Positions 25,886 through 36,100 of a stretch of DNA of 64,000 nucleotides are shown in pieces. Position numbers and translations under genes: made by a program. Origin of the DNA: Pseudohongiella spirulinae (lineage in GTDB: Bacteria; Pseudomonadota; Gammaproteobacteria; Pseudomonadales; Pseudohongiellaceae); assembly GCF_001444425.1 (NCBI RefSeq), contig NZ_CP013189.1, positions 62,001 through 126,000 of the forward strand. The letters run 5' to 3'. Numbering within the stretch: position 1 is the stretch's first letter; each line of letters begins with the position of its first letter. Under the pieces are notes generated by a model. The model did not search any database, had not been told where the DNA came from, and saw only the letters and a program-made list of their open reading frames with translations.

Positions 25886-27592
25886 GTGCGCATACTTTTA
25901 ATTTCCGAGCAGGAGTCGGACTTTGGCCTGATTGATCAGTTGATTCAGAAGATCACTGACATTCCCTGCCAATTACTCAGTTGCCCGGCCGACCCCGCCG
26001 CCCTGGCGGCACGTGATCTGTCTCGCTGCGAGCTGATGGTGTGGGGACGCATTTCCGATGTACAGATTGCTGCGGGCCTGCTGATGACGCTGAGCCGCCA
26101 ACAGATCACGCTGCCACTGGCCGTATTAAGTGACAAAGAAGTACCTGAGTCGACCGCCCACCATCGTGATTTTGAGGTCCTGCCGCGAACCACCCTGAAT
26201 GTGCCCTTCCTGCGCAGTGTGCTGCTGCACTATGGCGCAAAACGACGCAGCGCGGTAAGTAAACCGGTGCGCACGACCGATCCGCTGACCGGACTGGGTA
26301 ACCGACATCAATTGCGTGACCATCTGGCGACCGTACTGGATGGCCAGCATGAAGAAGGCTCTGTTGCCTTGCTGCTGGTGGATGTGGATCAATTCAAGAA
26401 AGTGAATGTGTCCTACGGTCAGGGCGCGGGCGATACCCTGATTCAACAGGTGGCTGAGCGCATCCAGTCATGCCTGGCCTCTAATCAGCGCCTGGCACGT
26501 ATCGGCGGCAATGAGTTTGCGGTGTTGTTCCAGAACAACAGCGGCAGCGTGCAGAATGAGGCATTGCGCCGCAGCGAAGCCATTGTACAGGCCATGAACA
26601 AGCCGTTTCCGCTGGCCCGACACGCGGTCAAAATGCATGTCAGCCTGGGATTGGCGATAAAAGAAGTCGGCCCGGTGACTGTTGATGCCCTTTTCGCTCA
26701 GGCGGATATGGCCATGCGCGTAGCCAAGCAGGAAAAAGGCAATACCTTGCGACGTTATACCCGTGATATGACTGATGCTGCGCAACAGGAGCTGAAGCTG
26801 GAGTCGGAAATTCGCCGCAGCCTTCGCAAGGAAGATTTTGCGCTGCACTTTCAGCCGCGGGTGGATATCTGTAATCATCGCATTATCGGGGTCGAGGCTC
26901 TGGTGCGCTGGCAGCATCCGGTGCGCGGCCTGCTGGCGCCGGGTGCCTTTATCCGGGTAGCCGAAGAAAGCGGGCTGATTGTGCCGCTGGGTTACTGGAT
27001 TATTCATTCGGCCTGCAAGTTTCTCAATGAGCTTTCATCCAAAGGTCTGGATCACGTGCAGATTGCCGTGAACGTGGCGTTCAAGCAGTTCCAGGATAAA
27101 AACTTTGTGCAGACGGTGGCCAATATCATTCGTAAACACGATATTGCGCCCGGCCGGCTGGAGTTTGAACTGACTGAAACGACCATGATGATCGAAGGCA
27201 GCGCGGTTGATCAGAGCCTCAGGGAGCTTAGCAAACTGGGTATCGCGATCTCTCTGGATGATTTTGGTACCGGCTACTCATCATTTGCGCATATTCAGCG
27301 CCTGCCCATTTCGGCCTTGAAGGTGGACCGGTCTTTTGTCAGTGGTGTTTGCCAAAGCGATGACGACGCCACTATCGTTAAAGCCATCATTAACCTGGCG
27401 CACAGTCTGAAAATGCGCGTGATTGCCGAAGGTGCGGAAACCGAGGATCAGGTGGATTTTCTGCGTGATCACGAATGTGACCAGGTGCAGGGTTACTTCT
27501 TCAGTCGGCCCATTCCCTATGACGACCTGCTGCAGATGCTGGAGCGGGAGCGCAAACATGGCTTTAAAGCCGTACTGGAATTTGGCAAATAG
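25886..27592 (+). CDS. GGDEF-EAL protein, probable c-di-GMP phosphodiesterase with receiver-like N-terminus
   Basis: 568 residues from the GTG at 25886, preferred because GGGAG lies 8 bases before it; an in-frame ATG at 25859 has no ribosome binding site. Residues 1-125 look like a degenerate receiver domain (RILLISEQESDFGLIDQLI). The GGDEF domain reads GGNEF (ARIGGNEFAVLF), so cyclase activity is uncertain, and no RxxD inhibitory site is seen. The EAL domain keeps EALVRW, the ETTMMIE segment, DDFGTGYSS and the K/E catalytic residues, so phosphodiesterase activity is likely. Membrane helices are absent; cytoplasmic. Confidence 0.9.
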   Translation: MRILLISEQESDFGLIDQLIQKITDIPCQLLSCPADPAALAARDLSRCELMVWGRISDVQIAAGLLMTLSRQQITLPLAVLSDKEVPESTAHHRDFEVLPRTTLNVPFLRSVLLHYGAKRRSAVSKPVRTTDPLTGLGNRHQLRDHLATVLDGQHEEGSVALLLVDVDQFKKVNVSYGQGAGDTLIQQVAERIQSCLASNQRLARIGGNEFAVLFQNNSGSVQNEALRRSEAIVQAMNKPFPLARHAVKMHVSLGLAIKEVGPVTVDALFAQADMAMRVAKQEKGNTLRRYTRDMTDAAQQELKLESEIRRSLRKEDFALHFQPRVDICNHRIIGVEALVRWQHPVRGLLAPGAFIRVAEESGLIVPLGYWIIHSACKFLNELSSKGLDHVQIAVNVAFKQFQDKNFVQTVANIIRKHDIAPGRLEFELTETTMMIEGSAVDQSLRELSKLGIAISLDDFGTGYSSFAHIQRLPISALKVDRSFVSGVCQSDDDATIVKAIINLAHSLKMRVIAEGAETEDQVDFLRDHECDQVQGYFFSRPIPYDDLLQMLERERKHGFKAVLEFGK

Positions 27593-27657
27593 CCGACATC
27601 TCAACTATAAACCCTGTAGATCCGATTAACTGACCGTATCCGTCAAGGAGGACGCGC

Positions 27658-29190
27658 GTGTCTTTGTCTGTGGTGTACACACGGGCCAATCAGGGTGTGG
27701 ACGCCCCCTTGGTCACCGTGGAAACGCATTTGTCCAATGGGCTGCCTTCTTTGTCCATGGTGGGCCTTCCGGAAACTGCCGTTAAAGAGAGCCGGGAGCG
27801 GGTACGAAGCGCCATACTGAATGCCGGGCTGGAATTTCCCGCCATGCGCATCACAATCAATCTGGCGCCGGCGGATGTGCCCAAAGCGGGTGGGCGGTAT
27901 GACCTGGCCATCGCGCTGAGCATTCTGGCGGCATCCGGACAGATCTGTCAGAAGCGTTTGCCATTTACAGAAATATTGGGAGAGCTGGCGCTGTCAGGCC
28001 AGGTTAGAGGTATACAGGGTGTGGTGCCGGCTGTGATTGCTGCGCGAAATCAGTTGCGCTCGGCCCTGATTCCGCAGATCAACGCGGGTGAGGCGGCAGT
28101 GGTGCGTGATGCGCAATGCCATGTGGTGGCTGACCTGCGCAGTGCCTGTCAACATTTTGTGAAGGGCCAGCCCGGACTGCCGGTGTTGCCGATGGCAGAG
28201 CTCGATGCTGCTCTCGAGCAGCATTCACCAGATCCGCTGGCATCAATTCGAGGCCAGCAACATGCTAAACGAGCGTTGACGATTGCCGCCGCGGGTGGAC
28301 ACAACATGTTGATGGTGGGACCGCCGGGAACTGGTAAGACGCTGCTGGCTAATGCGCTGCCGGGGCTGCTGCCGCGGCTGGCTGAAAACCAGTCTCTGCA
28401 GGTGGCAGCCATTCGCTCAGTAGCGGGTACCCCGGTCGACAGCTCGCAATGGGGCATTCCTCCTTTCCGCGCGCCGCATCATGGTGCCAGCAGCGTGGCG
28501 ATTGTCGGCGGTGGACGCAGTCTGCAGCCGGGCGAAGTGACCCTGGCTCATTCCGGCGTGTTGTTTCTGGATGAGCTGACCGAGTTCAAGAGGCATGTGC
28601 TGGAAAGTCTGCGCGAACCACTGGAGGCCGGGCAGGTCACTATCAGCCGCGCCGACTATCGGGTCACTTTCCCTTCGGCCTTCCAGCTGGTCTGTGCAAT
28701 GAATCCTTGCCCCTGTGGTTATTTCGGCGATTCGCAGCGCCAGTGTACCTGCACGCCGGAGCGTATTGCCCGCTATCTGGAAAAAATCTCTGGTCCGCTG
28801 CTTGATCGTATCGACCTGCAGGTGGAGGTCGCCAGACTGGATTACCAGCAATTGATGCATGAGCCCAGTGGGACGGCTGATGAGCCGGTGTGGTCGCCGC
28901 ATCGTATCGAGCGATGTCGTGCCCGGCAGTTACAACGTAGTGACTGTCTGAACGCACGGCTGACAGCGCGTATGCTGCATGATGTCTGTCCGCTGTCTAC
29001 CGAGTGTGACGCCTTGCTTAAATCGGTGGTGGAGTCAATGAAGTTGTCAGCGCGCGCCTGCCACCGGGTAATCAAACTGGCGCGCACTATTGCTGATATG
29101 GAAGAGGCTGCTGATATAGCTGCAGAACATCTGGCTGAAGCTGCCTCCTACAGGGGCCTTAGTCTGCCTGGCGGTTCTCCAGCGCTGTAA
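27658..29190 (+). CDS. comM: YifB/ComM-family Mg-chelatase-like AAA+ ATPase
   Basis: 510 residues, GTG start behind AAGGAGGA. An N-terminal Lon-protease-like domain (SLSVVYTRANQGVDAPLV) is followed by an AAA+ domain with Walker A GPPGTGKTLL, Walker B VLFLDELTEF, sensor and arginine finger regions, a cysteine cluster (CPCGYFGDSQRQCTC) and a C-terminal helical domain. ComM is a hexameric helicase that aids branch migration during natural transformation in gammaproteobacteria. The end overlaps the convergent ubiK gene by 32 bases. Confidence 0.93.
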   Translation: MSLSVVYTRANQGVDAPLVTVETHLSNGLPSLSMVGLPETAVKESRERVRSAILNAGLEFPAMRITINLAPADVPKAGGRYDLAIALSILAASGQICQKRLPFTEILGELALSGQVRGIQGVVPAVIAARNQLRSALIPQINAGEAAVVRDAQCHVVADLRSACQHFVKGQPGLPVLPMAELDAALEQHSPDPLASIRGQQHAKRALTIAAAGGHNMLMVGPPGTGKTLLANALPGLLPRLAENQSLQVAAIRSVAGTPVDSSQWGIPPFRAPHHGASSVAIVGGGRSLQPGEVTLAHSGVLFLDELTEFKRHVLESLREPLEAGQVTISRADYRVTFPSAFQLVCAMNPCPCGYFGDSQRQCTCTPERIARYLEKISGPLLDRIDLQVEVARLDYQQLMHEPSGTADEPVWSPHRIERCRARQLQRSDCLNARLTARMLHDVCPLSTECDALLKSVVESMKLSARACHRVIKLARTIADMEEAADIAAEHLAEAASYRGLSLPGGSPAL

Positions 29191-29407
29191 TCAACTCTTC
29201 CAGTTCTGTAATTTTTTGCTCAGCGCGCTGCAGGGCGCGTTGCTGTGCAGCAAATTCTTCACGGGTGACCAGGTCCATTTTTGACAAGGTCTGGCGCAGG
29301 GCCGCTCGGGCGGCTTCGCGTGCTTCCTCGCTCATGGCCTGGGCCTGAGGCAGCAATCGGCTTAACTGCTCGCTTAATTCATCTAACAGATTCCGGTTCA
29401 AGATCAT
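29159..29407 (-). CDS. ubiK: ubiquinone biosynthesis accessory factor UbiK (BMFP domain)
   Basis: 82 residues of the BMFP family: amphipathic N-terminal helix (NLLDELSEQLSRLLPQAQ), the VTREEFAAQQ motif in the middle, and a C-terminal coiled coil (LQRAEQKITELEELITALE). UbiK assists the soluble Ubi complex in aerobic ubiquinone synthesis by binding UbiJ and lipid. Its 3' end overlaps comM on the other strand. Confidence 0.88.
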   Translation of the reverse strand: MILNRNLLDELSEQLSRLLPQAQAMSEEAREAARAALRQTLSKMDLVTREEFAAQQRALQRAEQKITELEELITALENRQAD

Positions 29408-29505
29408 TCCTCATTGTGTCCCGATACCTGCTAATCCTAAACGATAAGTCTCCTCTGACCCAAACTGTGCTGCCCTCCCCGATTGAGTGCGTTGCTCCGG
29501 ATGAG

Positions 29506-29522
29506 TGCGCCAACTTGGTGCA
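29506..29522. promoter_or_regulatory. NtrC binding site upstream of glnK-amtB
   Basis: TGCGCCAACTTGGTGCA matches the NtrC consensus TGCACC-N5-GGTGCA with one mismatch. It lies about 120 bases before the predicted start. A weaker second match (CTCACCAAAATGACGCA) is at 29549-29565. Confidence 0.75.
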
Positions 29523-29606
29523 AAAGGCGTGATTGTGTGCAGTGCTGCCTCACCAAAATGACGCACAGCCATACTAAGTAGCTGTATAAAAAGGTTTTTC
29601 CTAATA

Positions 29607-29622
29607 TGGCACGCCCCGTGCA
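29607..29622 (+). promoter_or_regulatory. sigma-54 promoter of glnK-amtB
   Basis: TGGCACGCCCCGTGCA fits TGGCACG-N4-TTGCA with one mismatch and the required spacing between the GG and GC elements. Predicted start about 29633, 55 bases before glnK. Confidence 0.8.
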
Positions 29623-29654
29623 TAGTGTCGGACAGGTGTATCTGCACTGAATAG

Positions 29655-30026
<372 letters not shown>

Positions 30027-30058
30027 GGCACGTCATCTGACATTCGGAGGAAATCAAG

Positions 30059-31321
30059 GTGGAAAACCAAATTTTTGAATTGCAGTACGCAATGGACACC
30101 TTCTACTTTCTGGTGTGTGGCGCACTGGTTATGTGGATGGCAGCAGGCTTCTCCATGCTGGAGGCCGGTCTGGTCCGTTCCAAGAATACAACCGAAATTC
30201 TGACTAAAAACGTCGCGCTGTTTGCGGTGTCCTGCACCATGTATCTGGTGTGCGGCTATGCCATCATGTACGGCGGCACCTTCTTCCTGAGCGGTATTGA
30301 AGGTGGCGATTCGCTGGTCGCGGATGCACTGGCTTCCAAGGCCGAAGAAGGCTTTGACGGTGGCTCTGTTTACTCAGGCGCTTCTGACTTCTTCTTCCAG
30401 GTGGTGTTTGTGGCAACAGCCATGTCTATCGTCTCCGGCGCCGTGGCTGAGCGTATGAAGCTGTGGGCCTTCCTGGCTTTTGCTGTTGTCATGACTGGTT
30501 TCATCTATCCGATGGAAGGTAGCTGGACATGGGGCGGTAACGCTGTATTTGGCATGTTCACACTGGGTGATCTGGGCTTCTCTGATTTCGCAGGCTCTGG
30601 CATTGTTCACATGGCGGGTGCCGCAGCTGCGCTGGCGGGTGTACTGATCCTGGGTGCCCGTAAAGGCAAATATGGACCGGACGGCTCAGTTCGAGCAATT
30701 CCCGGTGCTAACCTGCCGCTGGCTACACTCGGTATGTTCATCCTGTGGATGGGCTGGTTCGGTTTCAACGGTGGTTCAGTTCTGAAGCTGGCTGACGTGG
30801 CTAACTCCAATGCAGTGGCCATGGTGTTCCTGAACACTAACGCAGCAGCAGCGGGTGGTTTGATTGCCGCCCTGATCACAGCTCGCCTGATGTTCGGCAA
30901 AGCGGATCTGACCATGGCCCTTAACGGTGCCCTGGCTGGCCTGGTGGCGATTACTGCTGAGCCTTCTACTCCGAGTGCGCTGCAGGCAACACTGTTCGGA
31001 GCAATTGGCGGCGTGATCGTTGTGTTCAGCATCATCGGTCTGGACAAGCTGAAGATCGACGATCCGGTCGGTGCGATCTCTGTGCACGGTACCTGTGGTC
31101 TGCTGGGTCTGTTGCTGGTGCCGCTCACTAACGATGGCTCCTCATTCTCCGGCCAGATCATTGGCGCCCTGACCATCTTCGTCTGGGTATTTGTGACCAG
31201 TCTGATTGTGTGGATCGCCTTGAAAGCTGTCATCGGCATCCGCGTCAGCGAAGAGGAAGAAGATTCAGGTGTAGACCTGTCCGAGTGCGGACTGGAAGCC
31301 TACCCCGAATTTACCAAGTAA
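30059..31321 (+). CDS. amtB: ammonium transporter AmtB
   Basis: 420 residues, GTG start behind GGAGGAAA. About 11 membrane helices. The twin-histidine pore is represented by the His of SGIVHMAGAA and the His of VHGTCGLLGLL; the periplasmic gate aromatic residues and FSMLEAGLVRSKN near the start are present. No cleavable signal peptide is obvious, unlike E. coli AmtB. The Cys/Glu-rich tail (EEEEDSGVDLSECG) is cytoplasmic. Regulated by the adjoining GlnK. Confidence 0.95.
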   Translation: MENQIFELQYAMDTFYFLVCGALVMWMAAGFSMLEAGLVRSKNTTEILTKNVALFAVSCTMYLVCGYAIMYGGTFFLSGIEGGDSLVADALASKAEEGFDGGSVYSGASDFFFQVVFVATAMSIVSGAVAERMKLWAFLAFAVVMTGFIYPMEGSWTWGGNAVFGMFTLGDLGFSDFAGSGIVHMAGAAAALAGVLILGARKGKYGPDGSVRAIPGANLPLATLGMFILWMGWFGFNGGSVLKLADVANSNAVAMVFLNTNAAAAGGLIAALITARLMFGKADLTMALNGALAGLVAITAEPSTPSALQATLFGAIGGVIVVFSIIGLDKLKIDDPVGAISVHGTCGLLGLLLVPLTNDGSSFSGQIIGALTIFVWVFVTSLIVWIALKAVIGIRVSEEEEDSGVDLSECGLEAYPEFTK

Positions 31322-31332
31322 TGCTTTGACCC

Positions 31333-31358
31333 GGTCGCTGCCCGATGTGGCAGCGACC
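31333..31358 (+). terminator. hairpin after amtB
   Basis: Perfect 10-bp arms GGTCGCTGCC and GGCAGCGACC around a 6-base loop. It lacks a U-run, so it is probably an mRNA 3' stabiliser or a weak terminator ahead of the stronger one at 31414. Confidence 0.5.
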
Positions 31359-31413
31359 TTCTCCCCAAGGATGGCAGTGATCAAGACCCCAATGATTATT
31401 GCCGCTTTTTCCG

Positions 31414-31438
31414 GCCCCTCTCTGAGGGGCTTTTTTTT
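31414..31438 (+). terminator. intrinsic terminator of glnK-amtB
   Basis: GCCCCTC and GAGGGGC arms with a 3-base loop, followed by eight T residues. Confidence 0.88.
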
Positions 31439-31506
31439 GGATTCATGCCTGGAATGTTTTAGCATGTATTGAGAATGAGATTATCCTGAACCGCTAGAGT
31501 AAGAGT

Positions 31507-31833
31507 TTGCATAAAATAACTCATGTACAGACCAAGCCAGGCTCGATACTGAAAGTCACCTTCAGTGATGGAGTGTGTGGAGAGCTTTGTATTGCGGACC
31601 GTTTGTATGGTCCCATATTTGAGCCGCTGAAGAATCCCGAGCTATTTGCTCAGGCAAAGGTGGATAGTTTTGGTATTGTGTGCTGGCCAAACGGAGCTGA
31701 TCTGGACTCAGATGTCCTGTATCGGGAAATTTCAACTGGGACGGATGACGCACAATCAGATAACAGTTGGGATGAATTCTTTAACCAGACGCCGGCTTTT
31801 GATGATGATTTTATGAGCGATAGAACAAAGTAG
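31507..31833 (+). CDS. DUF2442-family protein
   Basis: 108 residues, probable TTG start. The first 80 residues match DUF2442: HVQTKPGSILKVTFSDG, then the GPIFEPLKNPELFAQAKVD segment and IVCWPNGADLDSDVLY. Members often accompany toxin-antitoxin-like DUF4160 partners, but none is next to this gene. The acidic C-terminus (SDNSWDEFFNQTPAFDDDF) is unusual. Convergent with rsmE, 13 bp apart. Confidence 0.75.
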   Translation: MHKITHVQTKPGSILKVTFSDGVCGELCIADRLYGPIFEPLKNPELFAQAKVDSFGIVCWPNGADLDSDVLYREISTGTDDAQSDNSWDEFFNQTPAFDDDFMSDRTK

Positions 31834-31846
31834 AAATAGTCCGCTC

Positions 31847-32569
31847 TTAAAAATCTCCCCACTGTAATTGCAGCGCGGTCAGCGCAACAACCGGCGCTGT
31901 TTCTGTGCGCAGAACGCGTGGGCCCAGCCGGACTGTTTTGAATCCTGTCTCGGATGTCAGGCCTTTCTCGGCATCACTGATGCCGCCTTCCGGCCCTATC
32001 AGCAGGAAAATATGGTCAGGCCGCTCACCGCTGAATCCGGCCATGCCGGTGTGATCCAGCATAAACCCCTGCCCTTGTGGCACGGATTTAACCCAGTCAG
32101 AAAGGTTCATCGGTGAGTGAATCGACGGCACGGTGCAGCGTCCGCTTTGCTCGCTGGCGCTGATCGCCACCTTCTGCCAATGTGTAGTGCGCTTGTCGGC
32201 ACGATCTTCCTTGAGTTTGACTTCGCTGTGTTCGGTAAATAGCGGTGTGATTTCTGTTACGCCCAGCTCGGTGGCTTTTTGCACGGCATAATCCATGCGT
32301 TCACCGCGAGACAGTCCCAGGCCAATATGTACCGGCAACAAGGTCTCTGGCGTGCGGCTTGAACTTTGGGCTAACTTAAGATCGATGCCACGCTTGTCTA
32401 TGCTGTGAATGTCTGCCAGGTATTCCCCATCTGATTCATTGAACAAAAGTACCTGATATCCCACTTTCACACGCAGCACCTTGCCCAGATAATGCGCTGC
32501 ATCGTCCTGCAGGCGAACTTCAGCGCCAGCCCGCAGGGCTTCGGGTGTGTATAGACGTGACAGTCGCAT
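31847..32569 (-). CDS. rsmE: 16S rRNA m3U1498 methyltransferase RsmE
   Basis: 240 residues, SPOUT-class methyltransferase with PUA-like N-terminus (MRLSRLYTPEALRAGAEVRL). The C-terminal SAM knot motifs are LLIGPEGGISDAE and LGPRVLRTETAPV. It methylates uridine 1498 of 16S rRNA. It is last in the SAM-cycle operon, 20 bp after metF, which makes sense as a SAM consumer. Confidence 0.94.
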   Translation of the reverse strand: MRLSRLYTPEALRAGAEVRLQDDAAHYLGKVLRVKVGYQVLLFNESDGEYLADIHSIDKRGIDLKLAQSSSRTPETLLPVHIGLGLSRGERMDYAVQKATELGVTEITPLFTEHSEVKLKEDRADKRTTHWQKVAISASEQSGRCTVPSIHSPMNLSDWVKSVPQGQGFMLDHTGMAGFSGERPDHIFLLIGPEGGISDAEKGLTSETGFKTVRLGPRVLRTETAPVVALTALQLQWGDF

Positions 32570-32589
32570 AGCCTACCTGCCTCAGAATC

Positions 32590-33435
32590 TCAGCGCAGAT
32601 CCAGCTGCTGCCAGATCTGGCGCACAGGCTCGGTCTGATTCATGCTGTAAAAATGCAGCCCAGGTGCGCCGCCTGCCAGCAGATCCTCACACAGGTTTAA
32701 CACCACATCTGCGCCAAAGGCACGGATGCTGGCAGTATCATCGCCGTAGGATTGCAGGCGCTGGCGAATCCAGCGGGGAATCTCTGCGCCGCAATTGTTG
32801 CTGAAGCGCTGCAGATTATTAAAGTTGGTGATGGGCATGATGCCCGGCACAATCGGAATCTCGATGCCGGCTTTTTCACAGTTATCGACAAAATAAAAAT
32901 AGGCATCCGGATTATAAAAATATTGAGTAATCGCGCTATTGGCGCCGGCATCTACTTTCTTTTTAAAGTAATAGATGTCTTTGTCATAGCTATCGGACTG
33001 CGGGTGAATCTCTGGATAGCACGCGACTTCTATGTGGAAGTGATCGCCGGTTTCTGCCCGTATAAACTCTATTAATTCATTAGCGTAATAGTACTGCGAG
33101 GCAACGCCGGTGCCTGACGGAATATCACCACGCAGAGCAACCAGTCGGTTAACGCCCATGGCGCGATAGGATTCCAGCAAAGTCAGTATTTCTTCCTTGC
33201 TGGAGCCGCCGAAGGACAGATGCGGTGCAACCGCCGAACCTGCCTGGCTGATGTTGGTGACCGCCTGCCGGGTCCCGTCCTTGGTGGAGCCGCCAGCGCC
33301 ATAGGTGACTGAAAAGAAGTCAGGCTGAAGAGCGGCGAGTTCCTGATGCACGATCATCAGCTTTTCCATGCCTGCTTCAGTGCGGGGCGGGAAAAATTCA
33401 AAGCTGAAACGTGCGTCGGGGTTTTTGATGTCCAT
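32590..33435 (-). CDS. metF: 5,10-methylenetetrahydrofolate reductase MetF
   Basis: 281 residues, FAD-dependent TIM barrel. The start region FSFEFFPPRTEAG is diagnostic, with SVTYGAGGSTKDGT, LVALRGDIPSG and ITQYFYNP following. It makes 5-methyl-THF for methionine synthesis. Placed after ahcY; the 72-bp gap contains an 8-bp inverted repeat (CCTGAAAG 33466-33473, CTTTCAGG 33488-33495). Confidence 0.96.
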   Translation of the reverse strand: MDIKNPDARFSFEFFPPRTEAGMEKLMIVHQELAALQPDFFSVTYGAGGSTKDGTRQAVTNISQAGSAVAPHLSFGGSSKEEILTLLESYRAMGVNRLVALRGDIPSGTGVASQYYYANELIEFIRAETGDHFHIEVACYPEIHPQSDSYDKDIYYFKKKVDAGANSAITQYFYNPDAYFYFVDNCEKAGIEIPIVPGIMPITNFNNLQRFSNNCGAEIPRWIRQRLQSYGDDTASIRAFGADVVLNLCEDLLAGGAPGLHFYSMNQTEPVRQIWQQLDLR

Positions 33436-33507
33436 GATTGTTATCCGTTGCGATCGGACTGGCTACCTGAAAGTAGTGACGATGACGCTTTCAGGGAGCC
33501 GTCGTAA

Positions 33508-34887
33508 TTAATATTTATAAGCGTCCGGCTTGAATGGCCCTTCCACTTTTACGCCAATGTATTTAGCCTGAGTTGGGGTCATTTTGGTGATCACGCCACC
33601 AAAGCCCTGCACCATCAGCGCGGCAACTTCTTCGTCCAGTTTCTTGGGCAGAACTTCTACACGCAGCAGTTCAGCTTTTTCGGCGGCTGACTTGCTGGCG
33701 AAGGCCTGCTTGTAGAGGTGGATCTGCGCAATCACCTGATTGGCAAACGATCCATCCATAATACGTGACGGATGGCCTGTGGCATTGCCGAGATTAACCA
33801 GTCGCCCTTCAGACAACAGCAGCAGATAGTTGTCAGCATTCTTCTCAGGATCTGCGCGGTAGATCTTGTGCACTTGTGGTTTAACTTCTTCCCAGTGCCA
33901 GTTGTCACGCATATATTTTGTGTCGATTTCGTTGTCGAAGTGACCGATGTTACAAACGACGGATCCAGCCTTCAGTGCTTGCAACATGTTCTTGTCGCAG
34001 ACATCGATGTTACCGGTTGTGGTGACAATCAGATCAATTTTGCCCAACAGAGCTGCGTCAACATCTTCCAGTTTGCCGGTGTTGTTGCCATCCTTATAGG
34101 GCGACACAACTTCAAAGCCATCCATGCAGGCCTGCATGGCGCAGATCGGGTCGATCTCAGTGACTTTAACAATCATGCCTTCCTGACGCAGGCTCTGTGC
34201 TGAACCTTTGCCCACGTCACCATATCCAACCACCAGCGCATGACGACCTGACAGCAGCATGTCGGTGCCGCGCTTGACGGCATCGTTCAGGCTGTGACGA
34301 CAGCCGTATTTGTTGTCGTTCTTGGACTTGGTCACGGAGTCGTTAACGTTGATGGCCGGCACCTTCAGTGAACCTTCCGCCAGCATTTCTACCAGTCGAT
34401 GAACGCCGGTGGTGGTTTCTTCGGTGATACCGTGAATCTTGTCCAGCATCTGCGGATATTTGTCATGCACCATGGCCGTCAGGTCGCCGCCATCGTCCAG
34501 CAGCATGTTGGCGTCCCAGGGCTGACCGTCTTTGAGGATAGTCTGCTCAATACACCAGTCGCCTTCTTCCACAGTCTGGCCTTTCCACGCATAAACGGCG
34601 ATGCCTTTAGAAGCGATATAGGCGGCCGCGTGATCCTGGGTGGAGAAAATATTGCATGATGACCAGCGCACTTCAGCACCCAACTCGACCAGCGTTTCAA
34701 TCAGTACGGCGGTCTGGATGGTCATGTGAATGCAGCCGATAATTTTGGCATTGGCCAGCGGTTGTTCGGCGCGGTATTTTTCACGCAGGGCCATCAGAGC
34801 CGGCATTTCTGCCTGGGCCAGAATAACTTCTTTGCGACCATACTCGGCCAGTGAAATATCGGCAACTTTGTAATCTGTCGTGCTCAT
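33508..34887 (-). CDS. ahcY: S-adenosylhomocysteine hydrolase AhcY
   Basis: 459 residues. Hydrolyses S-adenosylhomocysteine to homocysteine and adenosine. NAD-binding motif [13 protein letters not shown], the [11 protein letters not shown] segment, [13 protein letters not shown] and the C-terminal tail ending KPDAYKY that reaches into the partner subunit are all present. 39 bp behind metK, too close for an SAH riboswitch between the two. Confidence 0.97.
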   Translation of the reverse strand: MSTTDYKVADISLAEYGRKEVILAQAEMPALMALREKYRAEQPLANAKIIGCIHMTIQTAVLIETLVELGAEVRWSSCNIFSTQDHAAAYIASKGIAVYAWKGQTVEEGDWCIEQTILKDGQPWDANMLLDDGGDLTAMVHDKYPQMLDKIHGITEETTTGVHRLVEMLAEGSLKVPAINVNDSVTKSKNDNKYGCRHSLNDAVKRGTDMLLSGRHALVVGYGDVGKGSAQSLRQEGMIVKVTEIDPICAMQACMDGFEVVSPYKDGNNTGKLEDVDAALLGKIDLIVTTTGNIDVCDKNMLQALKAGSVVCNIGHFDNEIDTKYMRDNWHWEEVKPQVHKIYRADPEKNADNYLLLLSEGRLVNLGNATGHPSRIMDGSFANQVIAQIHLYKQAFASKSAAEKAELLRVEVLPKKLDEEVAALMVQGFGGVITKMTPTQAKYIGVKVEGPFKPDAYKY

Positions 34888-34926
34888 AAAAAACCTATGT
34901 AAAATCTGTTAAGTGAAAATATGTGT

Positions 34927-36084
34927 TTACAGGCCGGCTGCTGCGCGCAGAGCATCAGCCTTGTCGGTCTTCTCCCAGGTGATTGCAGCGTCTTCACGGC
35001 CAAAGTGTCCGTATGCAGCCGTCGGGAAATAGATTGGTCGGATCAGGTCCAGCATCTTGATCAAGCCCTTTGGACGCAGCTCGAAGTGTTCGCGAATCAG
35101 TTCAACGATGCGCTGATTACTGATCTGGCCAGTGCCGAAGGTTTCAACAGAAATCGAGGTGGGCTCCGCTACACCGATGGCATAGGAAACCTGAACTTCG
35201 CAGCGCTCGGCGATACCGGCGGCCACAATGTTCTTCGCTACATAACGGGCCGCATAAGCCGCGGAACGGTCCACCTTGGACGGATCCTTGCCGGAGAATG
35301 CGCCGCCACCATGACGGGCCATGCCGCCGTAGGTGTCGACGATGATTTTACGGCCGGTCAGGCCACAGTCGCCAAAGGGTCCGCCAATGACAAAGCGGCC
35401 GGTTGGGTTGATAAAGTATTTGGTATCCTTGTCCAGCCACTCGGCGGGCAGTACCGGTTTGATAATCTCTTCCATCACGGCTTCCTGCAGGGCTTTCTGC
35501 TCGATTTCCGGCGCGTGCTGGGTAGACAGCACAACGGCATCGATACCTACTGGCTTACCGTCCTGATAACGGAAAGTGATCTGGCTTTTGGCATCGGGAC
35601 GCAACCAGGGCAGCGTGCCGTTTTTGCGCACTTCTGCCTGTCTCTTCACCAGGCGGTGTGAGTAAGTGATGGGAGCAGGCATCAGCACGTCGGTTTCGTT
35701 GCTGGCATAACCAAACATCAGGCCCTGGTCGCCGGCGCCTTGCTCATGCTCGGCGGTTTCGTCTACGCCCATGGCAATATCGGGCGATTGTTTGCCAATG
35801 GCATTCAGCACGGCGCAGGAGTGTCCGTCAAATCCCTTGTCAGAATGATCGTAGCCGATATCCACCACCACTTTGCGGGCGATGTCTTCCAGATCTACAT
35901 AAGCTTCCGTGGTCACTTCGCCGGCTACGATAACCATACCGGTTTTGACCAGGGTTTCGCAGGCGACACGCGCCTTGGGATCCTGCTTCAGCAGCGCATC
36001 CAGCACAGCGTCGGAGATCTGATCGGCTATCTTGTCCGGATGCCCTTCAGAGACAGATTCAGAGGTAAACAGGTGTGTTGTCAT
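34927..36084 (-). CDS. metK: S-adenosylmethionine synthase MetK
   Basis: 385 residues. [17 protein letters not shown] start, ATP motif [12 protein letters not shown], and the phosphate loop [16 protein letters not shown] are intact. Makes SAM from methionine and ATP. 16 bp downstream of the ArsR/methyltransferase gene and therefore in the same transcript. Confidence 0.97.
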   Translation of the reverse strand: MTTHLFTSESVSEGHPDKIADQISDAVLDALLKQDPKARVACETLVKTGMVIVAGEVTTEAYVDLEDIARKVVVDIGYDHSDKGFDGHSCAVLNAIGKQSPDIAMGVDETAEHEQGAGDQGLMFGYASNETDVLMPAPITYSHRLVKRQAEVRKNGTLPWLRPDAKSQITFRYQDGKPVGIDAVVLSTQHAPEIEQKALQEAVMEEIIKPVLPAEWLDKDTKYFINPTGRFVIGGPFGDCGLTGRKIIVDTYGGMARHGGGAFSGKDPSKVDRSAAYAARYVAKNIVAAGIAERCEVQVSYAIGVAEPTSISVETFGTGQISNQRIVELIREHFELRPKGLIKMLDLIRPIYFPTAAYGHFGREDAAITWEKTDKADALRAAAGL

Positions 36085-36100
36085 AGTCGTTTCCTAACGT

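Noticed and set aside
28417-28902. 161-residue minus-strand frame inside comM
   Set aside because: Antisense shadow of the conserved AAA+ region; composition rich in His/Arg/Gln and no start signals.
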